From Streptomyces sp. SID12488 (lineage in GTDB: Bacteria; Actinomycetota; Actinomycetes; Streptomycetales; Streptomycetaceae), in contig NZ_JAAGLT010000002.1 of the NCBI RefSeq assembly GCF_010548275.1, forward strand, positions 62,001 to 126,000: a stretch of DNA of 64,000 nt. The letters run 5' to 3'. The notes beneath the pieces were generated by a model. The model was not told the origin of the DNA, made no database searches, and was given only the letters and a program-made list of their open reading frames with translations. Positions within the stretch are counted from its first letter, which is position 1. Each line of letters starts with the position of its first letter. Made by a program: the position numbers and the translations under genes. Positions 52,560 through 60,287 of the stretch are shown here, piece after piece.

Positions 52560-52586
52560 GGTACTCCCTAAAGTCCTGTGTGGCCT

Positions 52587-52615
52587 GTTCGAGATTTCGT
52601 CACTTGTTCGAAATG
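52587..52615 (+). promoter_or_regulatory. Operator-like double half-site before the dehydratase operon
   Basis: GTTCGAGATTTC is followed 19 bases from its start by GTTCGAAATG, the same blocks and spacing as at 10555-10527. It lies 28 bp upstream of the dehydratase start, in position to overlap its promoter. Confidence 0.6.
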
Positions 52616-52796
52616 CTGTCGTGACAGTAGGGATGCTTCGGGCGGAGTGTCAATGGGCCGAACGAACAACCTTTGCCGCGTTTTGGACGGCCGCCGTCCG
52701 TTCCCACATTGCCGCACCGACCCCCCTCCCGCCCGCCGACTGTCGCGTTATCCAACCGTGACGACCTCCCTGATGCAGCCCTCTTGACCGCCGCTG

Positions 52797-52814
52797 ATTG
52801 TTAGCGCTCACAAT
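52797..52814. promoter_or_regulatory. LacI-type operator
   Basis: ATTGTTAGCGCTCACAAT is one base off the perfect LacI-type dyad ATTGTGAGCGCTCACAAT. It lies about 200 bp before the lacI-type gene, so autoregulation is likely. The rest of the 446-bp gap 52560-53005 holds only the site at 52587. Confidence 0.7.
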
Positions 52815-53005
52815 GACCTCCGCATTCACCAGTCGTCGCCCAAGGGCATCGAGGGAGGTACGAGCGTCATGTCGGCAGTGCCCCAACTTGCTTACCCGCC
52901 CGGCGCCTCGGGGCTTCCCGGAAGCCCCGAGTGAGGCCGGCGACGCGGAGACGACCGCCCGCACCACAGGACTTATCCGCAGACAAGCGCCAGGGAGGTG
53001 CGGCC

Positions 53006-54064
53006 GTGACACACTCACCGATCCAGTCGAAGCTCCGGCCGCCCACCATGGCCGACGTGGCACGCCAGGCCGGCGTGTCCCACCAGACCGTGTCGCGTGT
53101 ACTGGGGGACCACCCCAATGTGCGCGAAGAGACACGGGCCAGGGTGCTGCAGGCCATCGAGGAGATGGGCTACCGCCGCAACTCCTCCGCACGGGCATTG
53201 GCGACCAGGCGCACCCTGACCCTGGGTGTGGTCGCCTCCAACACCACGCTCTACGGGCCGGCCAGCACGCTGTTCGCGCTGGAGGAGGCGGCACGTGCCG
53301 AGGGGTATCTCGTCTCGACGGTCAGCCTTCGCGAGCTGACGGTCGAGACGGTGTCCGAGGCCATGCACCGGCTCAGTGAGGGCGGGGTGGAGGGAGTGAT
53401 CGCCCTCGCCCCGCAGCGGTCGGCGGTCGAGGCCCTCACCGAACTCCGCCACCCCTTCCCGGTGGTGGCGGTGGGCACCGGCTCCGGCGTGGAGATCCCC
53501 AGCGTCAACGTGGATCAGCGGCTGGGCGCGCGGCTGGCCACCCGTCACCTGCTGGCCACGGGCCACAGTACGGTCTGGCATCTCGCCGGGCCCGAGAACT
53601 GGCAGGAGGCGGTGGACCGGGCCGACGGCTGGCGGCTGACCCTGGAAGAGGCCGGCGTCGAACCGCCGTCGCCACTGCGGGGAGACTGGAGTCCGCTGTC
53701 GGGTTATCGTGCGGGCCAGGAACTGGCCGGCTGGGTGGGCCGGGGTCTGACCGCCGTCTTCGTCGCCAACGACCAGATGGCGCTGGGGGTGTTGTGGGCG
53801 CTGCGTGAGGCGGGCGTGCGCACTCCCCAGGACGTCGCGGTGGTCGGCTTCGACGACATCCCGGAGTCGGAGTTCTTCGCTCCGCCGCTCACCACCGTCC
53901 GGCAGGACTTCTCGGCGGTCGGCAAGCAGAGCATCGCCCTGCTGCTGGATCTCATCGAGGGCCGGACGCCCTCCGGGACGCCCCAGGTCGCCATCGAACC
54001 CCAACTCCTCGTCCGCGCCAGCACTTTCCCGTACGCCCCTCAGTCGGCGACAGCTCCCGGCTGA
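53006..54064 (+). CDS. LacI-family transcriptional regulator
   Basis: The 352-residue regulator has the LacI headpiece (TMADVARQAGVSHQTVSRVLGDHPNVREETRARVLQAIEEMGYRRN) and a sugar-binding core (GVVASNTTLYGPASTLFALE, GVEGVIALAPQRSAVEAL, VANDQMALGVLWALREAG, VVGFDDIPESEFFAPPLTTV). GTG 53006 has GGGAGGTG upstream; the longer ORF to 52931 adds a doubtful leader. It stands between the dehydratase operon and the YtfQ-type importer it probably represses. Confidence 0.9.
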   Translation: MTHSPIQSKLRPPTMADVARQAGVSHQTVSRVLGDHPNVREETRARVLQAIEEMGYRRNSSARALATRRTLTLGVVASNTTLYGPASTLFALEEAARAEGYLVSTVSLRELTVETVSEAMHRLSEGGVEGVIALAPQRSAVEALTELRHPFPVVAVGTGSGVEIPSVNVDQRLGARLATRHLLATGHSTVWHLAGPENWQEAVDRADGWRLTLEEAGVEPPSPLRGDWSPLSGYRAGQELAGWVGRGLTAVFVANDQMALGVLWALREAGVRTPQDVAVVGFDDIPESEFFAPPLTTVRQDFSAVGKQSIALLLDLIEGRTPSGTPQVAIEPQLLVRASTFPYAPQSATAPG

Positions 54065-54115
54065 GGGGGCACCGACCGGTTCGACGATCGTCCCCGCCCC
54101 ACCGGCGTGGCCGAT

Positions 54116-54124
54116 ATCTCGAAC
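54116..54124 (-). promoter_or_regulatory. GTTCGAGAT half-site before the YtfQ-type operon
   Basis: ATCTCGAAC on the plus strand is the exact 9-base core of the sites at 10555 and 52587; the second block is not obvious here. The 214-bp gap also has an A/C-rich tract with CCACGAGTA repeats (about 54205-54235), probably an unstructured leader. Confidence 0.4.
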
Positions 54125-54278
54125 ACTGATCGACAGGTAGGACGTTTCCCGGCCTGTCGCCCCGAGCCCCACAAGAACCAAAAGCACCACCGGCACCAAA
54201 CAAGCCCCACGAGTACCAACGAGCACCACGAGTAACAGCGGGTCCATCACCGGGCCGGCTCTTCAAAGGAGAAGACAC

Positions 54279-55280
54279 ATGCTCAACAGAAGGAACTTCC
54301 TCACTGCGGCGGTCGGCGTGGCGGCTGCGACGGGCCTGGCGGCCTGCGCCAAGAAGGACGAGGGCGGCTCCACCAGCTCCGGCGGCGACGGCAAGATCGT
54401 CCTCGGCTTCTCGCAGGTCGGCTCGGAGAGCGGCTGGCGCAGCGCCAACACCGACTCGGTGAAGGCTGCGGCCAAGGAGGCCGGCTACAACCTGAAGTTC
54501 TCCGACGCGCAGCAGAAGCAGGAGAACCAGATCTCCGCGATCCGCAGCTACATCACCCAGGGCGTGGACGTCATCGCCTTCTCCCCGGTGGTCGTCACCG
54601 GCTGGGACGCGGTGCTGAAGGAGGCCAAGGCCAAGAAGATCCCCGTGGTCCTCACCGACCGCTCGGTCGAGACCTCCGACGAGTCCCTGTACGTCACCCT
54701 CGTCGGCTCCGACTTCACGGACGAGGGCCGCCGCGCCGGCAAGATCCTCGAGAAGGTCCTGGAGAAGGCCGGCCACAAGGGTGCCGTGAAGATCGCCCAG
54801 CTGGAGGGCACCACCGGTGCCGCCCCCGCGATCGAGCGCGCCAAGGGCTTCAAGGAGGTCATGGACGCCGACCACGCGGACGACTGGAAGATCGTCGTCA
54901 GCCAGACCGGTGACTTCACCCGCGCCGGCGGCAAGCAGGTCATGGCCGCCTTCCTCACGTCCAACCCGGACATCAACGTGCTGTTCGCGCACAACGACGA
55001 CATGGGCATCGGTGCCATCCAGGCCATCGAGGCGGCCGGCAAGAAGCCCGGCAAGGACATCCTGATCGTCACGATCGACGGTGTGAAGGACGGCTTCATC
55101 GCCATGTCCGAGGGCAAGATCAACGCCATCGTCGAGTGCAACCCGCTGCTCGGCCCGCAGCTGATGGAGGTCGTCAAGAAGGTCAAGGACGGCGAGACGG
55201 TCGAGCGCTGGATCAAGACCAAGGAGGGCGACTTCATGCAGGACCAGGCCAAGGCCGCGCTCCCCACCCGTAAGTACTGA
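54279..55280 (+). CDS. ytfQ: Galactofuranose-type sugar-binding lipoprotein (YtfQ type)
   Basis: The 333-residue protein has a combined Tat and lipoprotein signal (NRRNFLTAAVGVAAATGLAAC) and a binding fold very close to E. coli YtfQ: VLGFSQVGSESGWRSANTDSV, DAQQKQENQISAIRSYITQGVDVI, VVVTGWDAVLKEAKAKKIPVV, LTDRSVETSDESLYVTLVGSD, VLFAHNDDMGIGAIQAIEAAGKKPGKDILI. YtfQ binds galactofuranose and related furanoses such as arabinofuranose. AAAGGAG precedes the ATG. First gene of a complete four-gene importer. Confidence 0.93.
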   Translation: MLNRRNFLTAAVGVAAATGLAACAKKDEGGSTSSGGDGKIVLGFSQVGSESGWRSANTDSVKAAAKEAGYNLKFSDAQQKQENQISAIRSYITQGVDVIAFSPVVVTGWDAVLKEAKAKKIPVVLTDRSVETSDESLYVTLVGSDFTDEGRRAGKILEKVLEKAGHKGAVKIAQLEGTTGAAPAIERAKGFKEVMDADHADDWKIVVSQTGDFTRAGGKQVMAAFLTSNPDINVLFAHNDDMGIGAIQAIEAAGKKPGKDILIVTIDGVKDGFIAMSEGKINAIVECNPLLGPQLMEVVKKVKDGETVERWIKTKEGDFMQDQAKAALPTRKY

Positions 55281-55430
55281 CCGACCGCACCCATCGGCAG
55301 GGAGCCTCCGCCCCGACCGACCCCTCCGTACGGAGGGCGGTCCAGGGGGCTCCCTGCGGGCCTGAACGACATCGCGGGCCCAGGCAAAAACATCCGTGGG
55401 CCTGAACAAGATTCAAAGAGGAGCGCTGCC

Positions 55431-56969
55431 ATGGCAGAGCCGCGGCCCGTCCTGGAAATGACGGGCATAGTCAAGGAGTTTCCGGGGGTACGCGCTCTGT
55501 CGGGTGTCGACTTCCGGCTCTTCCCCGGCGAGATACACGCCCTGATGGGCGAGAACGGAGCCGGTAAGTCCACCCTCATCAAGGTGCTGACCGGTGTCTA
55601 TCCGCTCGACGACGGCACGATCACCCTCGACGGTCAGCGTGTGCGGATCGACAGCCCGTTCCAGGCACAGCAGGCCGGCATCAGCACCGTCTACCAGGAG
55701 GTGAACCTCTGCCCCAACCTGTCGGTGGCGGAGAACATCTTCATCGGACGTGAACCCATCCGCTTCGGCCAGATCCAGTGGTCGCGCATGCGCAAGGAGG
55801 CGGCGGAGCTGGTCGACCGGCTCGGCCTCGACCTCGACGTCACAGCGCCCCTGTCCTCGTACCCGCTGGCCGTGCAGCAACTGGTCGCGATCGTAAGGGC
55901 GGTGGGCACCGGCGACAGCGACGGCGCCGGAACCGGCACCAAGGTGCTGGTCCTGGACGAACCGACCTCCAGCCTCGACCGCGACGAGGTCCTCGAACTG
56001 TTCCGCCTGATGCGGCAGTTGAGGGACGAGGGCGTCGCGATCCTGTTCGTCTCGCACTTCCTCGACCAGATCTACGAGATCTGCGACCGCATGACCGTCC
56101 TGCGCAACGGCACCCTCGTCGGCGAGCACCTGGTCAGCGAGCTCGACCAGGTCGGCCTGATCCAGCTCATGATCGGCAAGGCCATGGACCAGCTGGAGGG
56201 GCTCCACGAGCACCAGCTGCACGCCGAGGTCGGCGAGACGCTGCTCCAGGCGGAGGGCGTCGGCCGGACAGGTGGCGTGGCCCCCTTCGACCTGGAGATC
56301 AAGAAGGGCGAGGTCCTCGGCCTGGCCGGCCTCCTCGGCTCCGGCCGCACCGAACTGGCCCGGCTGCTGTTCGGCGCCGACCAGCCCGACAGCGGCAAGG
56401 TCACCATCAACGGCAAGCAGGTCTCGATGAGCGCCCCGAACGACGCCATCGGCGCCGGGGTCGCGTTCTGCTCCGAGAACCGCAAGACCGAGGGCCTGGT
56501 ACCCGAACTGACGGTCCGGGAGAACATCATCCTCGCCCTCCAGGCGGCCCGCGGCTGGATCCGGCCCATCCCGGCCGCCCAGCGCGACGAACTCGTCGCC
56601 AAGTACATCAAGGCGCTGGACATCCGCCCCGCCAACCCGGAGGCCCGGGTCGGCCGGCTCAGCGGCGGCAACCAGCAGAAGGTGCTGCTCGCCCGCTGGC
56701 TCATCACCCAGCCGAAGCTGCTGATCCTGGACGAGCCGACCCGCGGCATCGACGTCGGCGCGAAGGCGGAGATCCAGAAACTCGTGGTCTCGCTCTCCGA
56801 GGAAGGCATGTCCGTGCTGTACATCGCGGCCGAACTGGAGGAGGTCCTCCGGCTCAGCCACACCATCGGCGTACTGCGCGACCGCAAGCTGGTCGCCCAC
56901 TTCGCCAACGGACCCGAGATCACCCCCACCCGGATCCTGGAGACCATCGCGAGCGGAGAGCACCAGTGA
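55431..56969 (+). CDS. ytfR: Sugar ABC transporter ATPase (YtfR type)
   Basis: The 512-residue protein has two ABC cassettes. The first carries [32 protein letters not shown] and VLVLDEPTSSLDRDE. The second carries [30 protein letters not shown] and [18 protein letters not shown]. The ATG follows AGAGGAG. It powers the adjacent permease pair, and its stop overlaps the next start (GTGA). Confidence 0.95.
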   Translation: MAEPRPVLEMTGIVKEFPGVRALSGVDFRLFPGEIHALMGENGAGKSTLIKVLTGVYPLDDGTITLDGQRVRIDSPFQAQQAGISTVYQEVNLCPNLSVAENIFIGREPIRFGQIQWSRMRKEAAELVDRLGLDLDVTAPLSSYPLAVQQLVAIVRAVGTGDSDGAGTGTKVLVLDEPTSSLDRDEVLELFRLMRQLRDEGVAILFVSHFLDQIYEICDRMTVLRNGTLVGEHLVSELDQVGLIQLMIGKAMDQLEGLHEHQLHAEVGETLLQAEGVGRTGGVAPFDLEIKKGEVLGLAGLLGSGRTELARLLFGADQPDSGKVTINGKQVSMSAPNDAIGAGVAFCSENRKTEGLVPELTVRENIILALQAARGWIRPIPAAQRDELVAKYIKALDIRPANPEARVGRLSGGNQQKVLLARWLITQPKLLILDEPTRGIDVGAKAEIQKLVVSLSEEGMSVLYIAAELEEVLRLSHTIGVLRDRKLVAHFANGPEITPTRILETIASGEHQ

Positions 56970-58078
56970 CCACCACTCCCCGTTGGCGGGCGCTGACGCA
57001 GCACCACCTGTTCTGGCCGGTGGCCGTGCTGGTCGTCCTGCTGCTGATCAACGTTCCCTTCACCCCCGGCTTCTTCTCGATCAAGATGACGGACGGCCAC
57101 CTCTACGGCAGCCTCGTCTCGATCGTGCTGTTCGGCTCGCCGCTCATCCTGGTGGCGGTCGGTATGACCCTGGTCATCGCGACCGGCGGCATCGACCTCT
57201 CCGTCGGCGCGGTCGTCGCCATCACCGGCGCCCTGACCTGCTCGTACATCAGCGATCAGGCCGACCAGGACTCCCTGTCCGGAGTCTTCCTGGCCATGGG
57301 CATCGGCCTGGTGGCGGCCGTCGTGTGCGGTCTGTGGAACGGCTTCCTGGTCGCCCGGATGGGCATTCAGCCGATCATCGCGACCCTGATCATCATGGTC
57401 GCGGGCCGAGGCGTGGCCCAGCTGATCACCGACGGCCAGATCATCACGATCAACAGCGAGCCGTACAAGCTGATCGGCGGCGGCTACTGGCTGACGCTGC
57501 CCTTCTCGATCTTCGTGGTGGCCGCAGTCGTGGCCGTCACCGTGGCCCTGACCCGCCGCACGGCCCTCGGCCTGCTGGTCGAGTCGGTCGGCGGCAACGC
57601 CGAGGCCAGCCGCCTGGTCGGCATCAGGTCCCTGCGCATCAAGATCATGGTGTACGTGTTCTGCGCCCTGTGCGCCGGCATCGCGGGCCTGATGATCAGC
57701 TCCAACACCTCCGCCGCGGACGGCAACAACGCCGGCCTGTGGATCGAGCTCGACGCGATCCTCGCCGTGGTGATCGGCGGCACCTCACTCCTGGGCGGCC
57801 GGTTCTCCATCGGCGGCACGGTGGTGGGCGCCCTCGTCATCCAGACCCTGACCACCACGATCTACACCATCGGCGTACCGACGCAGACCAACCTGGTCTT
57901 CAAGGCCGCCGTCGTCATCGTGGTCTGCCTGCTGCAGTCCCCGAAGTTCCGCACCAAGGTCTTCGGCGGGAAGCTCGGCTCCGGGTCCGGCGCGAAGGGC
58001 GGCGGCGGCACCTCGCCCGCCACCCCGGCGGACACCGCCCCGACGACCGCGACAGCCCCGAAGATGGAGGTGTCGTGA
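56966..58078 (+). CDS. ytfT: Sugar ABC transporter permease (YtfT type)
   Basis: The 370-residue permease has about nine membrane segments (FWPVAVLVVLLLINVPF, PLILVAVGMTLVIATGGIDLSVGAV, PIIATLIIMVAGRGVAQL) and the coupling region LWIELDAILAVVIGGTSLLGG. The GTG start overlaps the ATPase stop. A Gly/Thr/Pro-rich cytosolic tail of about 40 residues is longer than in E. coli. It works as a heterodimer with the next gene. Confidence 0.92.
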   Translation: MTTTPRWRALTQHHLFWPVAVLVVLLLINVPFTPGFFSIKMTDGHLYGSLVSIVLFGSPLILVAVGMTLVIATGGIDLSVGAVVAITGALTCSYISDQADQDSLSGVFLAMGIGLVAAVVCGLWNGFLVARMGIQPIIATLIIMVAGRGVAQLITDGQIITINSEPYKLIGGGYWLTLPFSIFVVAAVVAVTVALTRRTALGLLVESVGGNAEASRLVGIRSLRIKIMVYVFCALCAGIAGLMISSNTSAADGNNAGLWIELDAILAVVIGGTSLLGGRFSIGGTVVGALVIQTLTTTIYTIGVPTQTNLVFKAAVVIVVCLLQSPKFRTKVFGGKLGSGSGAKGGGGTSPATPADTAPTTATAPKMEVS

Positions 58079-59103
58079 TGAGCACGGCCACCAAGACCCC
58101 CACGGCTCCCGACAACCGTCGTACGCCGTCCAAGGCCGCGCGGTTGCTCGGCGACCGGCGCCTGCCCGTCGTGGTCACCGCCACGCTCTTCCTCGTGATG
58201 TACCTCGTGGGCCTCGGCCGCTACCAGAACTACGGTTTCGGCGAACCCCAGGTCTTCCTCAACCTGTTCATCGACAACGGCTACCTGCTGGTCGCCGCGG
58301 TGGGCGCCACCTTCGTCATCCTCTCGGGCGGCATCGACCTCTCCGTGGGCTCCGTGATCGGCTTCACGACCATGCTCACGGCATGGCTGGTGGAGAAGCA
58401 GGGCCTGCCCATCCTCGTCGTCATCCCCATCGCGCTCGGCGTGGGAGCCTTCGGCGGCTTCCTGATGGGCTATGTGATCCACAACTTCGAGATCCAGCCC
58501 TTCATCGTGACCCTCGCCGGCCTCTTCCTGTTCCGGGGCCTGTGCCTGGTCATCAGCAAGGAGTCGATCGCCATCGACGACTCCTCCGTGAGCAGCATGG
58601 CGCAGGCGCAGGCACAACTGGGTGTGGGCTTCCTGTCGATCGGCGCGATCATCGCGCTGGTGGTGCTGGCCATCGCCTTCTACGTCCTGCACTACACCCG
58701 CTTCGGCCGCCGGGTGTACGCCATCGGCGGCAACGAGCACTCGGCCATGCTGATGGGCCTCCCGCAGGGCGGCACCAAGATCGCGGTGTACACGGTGAGC
58801 GGCTTCTGCTCCGCCCTGGCGGGTCTGCTCTTCACCCTGTACATCCAGTCCGGCGACCCGCTGCACGCGACCGGCATGGAACTCGACGCGATCGCCGCGG
58901 TCGTCATCGGCGGCACGCTGCTGACGGGCGGCTCGGGCTATGTCGTGGGCACCCTGTTCGGGGTCCTCGTCCTGGGCCTGATCAAGAGCATCATCCAGTT
59001 CGAGGGCACGCTCAGCTCCTGGTGGACGAAGATCGCCACCGGTGTGCTGCTCTGCGCGTTCATCCTGATCCAGCGGGCCATGACGGCCCGTAAGAAAACC
59101 TGA
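58078..59103 (+). CDS. yjfF: Sugar ABC transporter permease (YjfF type)
   Basis: The 341-residue permease has YLLVAAVGATFVILSGGIDLSVGSV, QPFIVTLAGLFLFRGLCLVI, RVYAIGGNEHSAMLMGLP and ELDAIAAVVIGGTLLTGG. YjfF is the second permease of the YtfQRT system; the order Q-R-T-yjfF is that of E. coli. Start and stop overlap by one base (TGATG). A small CGAAGGG-A-CCCTTCG hairpin at 59108-59122 may end the transcript. Confidence 0.92.
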   Translation: MSTATKTPTAPDNRRTPSKAARLLGDRRLPVVVTATLFLVMYLVGLGRYQNYGFGEPQVFLNLFIDNGYLLVAAVGATFVILSGGIDLSVGSVIGFTTMLTAWLVEKQGLPILVVIPIALGVGAFGGFLMGYVIHNFEIQPFIVTLAGLFLFRGLCLVISKESIAIDDSSVSSMAQAQAQLGVGFLSIGAIIALVVLAIAFYVLHYTRFGRRVYAIGGNEHSAMLMGLPQGGTKIAVYTVSGFCSALAGLLFTLYIQSGDPLHATGMELDAIAAVVIGGTLLTGGSGYVVGTLFGVLVLGLIKSIIQFEGTLSSWWTKIATGVLLCAFILIQRAMTARKKT

Positions 59104-59204
59104 GCCGCGAAGGGACCCTTCGTGCCGGAGCGGCGTGTCAGTGTCAGGAGATGGCGCGGAATGATCGGGCTTGACCTCAATCAGGCAAACCCTAAAGAGC
59201 GGTT

Positions 59205-59248
59205 CTGCACAGAACCTTCACAGAAACCTCTAGGAACGGTCACTGTGC
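59205..59248 (+). promoter_or_regulatory. Four 11-nt direct repeats before the zinc-ribbon gene
   Basis: CTGCACAGAAC, CTTCACAGAAA, CCTCTAGGAAC and GGTCACTGTGC follow at exact 11-base steps, ending 21 bp before the ATG at 59270. CTTCACAGAAA is identical to the first unit at 25334. PHO-box-like arrangement. Confidence 0.5.
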
Positions 59249-59269
59249 GGAACCTAGTCTTCCCGCGTC

Positions 59270-60118
59270 ATGGACTACTGCCCCACCTGCCAACGGCGCC
59301 TCGACGAGGCACTTGCCTGCCCGGAGTGCGGCGCGCCGGACGAACCCCTCCGTACGTACGGAGGGGAAACCGACGTGCGCCCGGAAGCGCGGGCTGAGAC
59401 GGACGAGGACGGTTCCGGTGAGTCGCCGCGCCCAGGGCGGGCGGCTGCCCGGAACCGCGGACGTGGCGGTGGCCGTCGCCGTCGTCGTACGCAGGCCATG
59501 GCCCAGGACACCGAAGGCACCCAGGACACCGAGGACTCTCAGGACATCGAGGGCATCCAGGACGTCGAGGGTGCCGAGCACGTCGAGGGTGCCGAGGACA
59601 CCGGTCGGCCGGTCGCCAGCAGGCGTGACCGCAAGGCGGCGGCGCACCGGCGGCGACGGAAGCGGGTGCTGCTCGTCGTCGCGGGATTCGTGCTCGCGGC
59701 GGGCGGACTGAGCCTCGCCGAACTGGGCACGGACGCTCCGGGGGAGACCCCGAACCCCGCGGCGGCGACCGGTGAGGCGGCGGACGGTACGGCGAAGGCG
59801 GAGGTCGACGACACGGAGTCCCCCGTGTCCGACGAGTCGGCCTCGGCGGTCGCCGACGCGCCGGACCCGGCGTCCGCGGACACGCCGAAGTCACCGTCCC
59901 CGCCGCATATCTCGGTATCGCAGGCGCCCTCGGACTCGCCGAGCAGGAGCACGGACCCACAGTCGACACAGGCCGTCACGGCGCCGGCGCCGACGAGTGC
60001 CGAGTCCTCGACGACCCCCTCCTCGTCGGCGTCCCCGTCCGCTGACCCGACAACAGCGGACCCGACTGTGGAGGCGTCCCCTTCGGAAACGTGCGAGATC
60101 CTCTTGGGGTGCGGCTAG
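59270..60118 (+). CDS. Zinc-ribbon, single-pass membrane protein with acidic repeat and Ser/Thr/Pro-rich outer tail
   Basis: The 282-residue protein starts with a zinc ribbon (YCPTCQRRL...CPECGAP). An Arg-rich stretch and an acidic repeat follow (QDTEGTQDTEDSQDIEGIQDVEGAEHVEG). Then come a basic patch, one membrane helix (VLLVVAGFVLAAGGLSLAEL) and about 120 Ser/Thr/Pro/Ala residues outside, ending in a two-Cys motif (SETCEILLGCG). Proteins of this plan recur in Streptomyces without assigned function; the tail looks like a wall-spanning stalk. Direct 11-nt repeats sit directly upstream. Confidence 0.7.
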   Translation: MDYCPTCQRRLDEALACPECGAPDEPLRTYGGETDVRPEARAETDEDGSGESPRPGRAAARNRGRGGGRRRRRTQAMAQDTEGTQDTEDSQDIEGIQDVEGAEHVEGAEDTGRPVASRRDRKAAAHRRRRKRVLLVVAGFVLAAGGLSLAELGTDAPGETPNPAAATGEAADGTAKAEVDDTESPVSDESASAVADAPDPASADTPKSPSPPHISVSQAPSDSPSRSTDPQSTQAVTAPAPTSAESSTTPSSSASPSADPTTADPTVEASPSETCEILLGCG

Positions 60119-60287
60119 GGCTTGGGGCTGTCGGCCAAGTGGGGCTGCCGCAGCGGGCTTTGGGAGAGGCGAGAAACCGTGGTGAAGGCCGTGGCGCCGG
60201 GCCTGACGGAGAAGGAGCAAGGCGCCACGACCGCGGACGCCGGGACGGGAAGAACCGGCGCCCCGTCCTGGGGGAATGGGCGGACGG

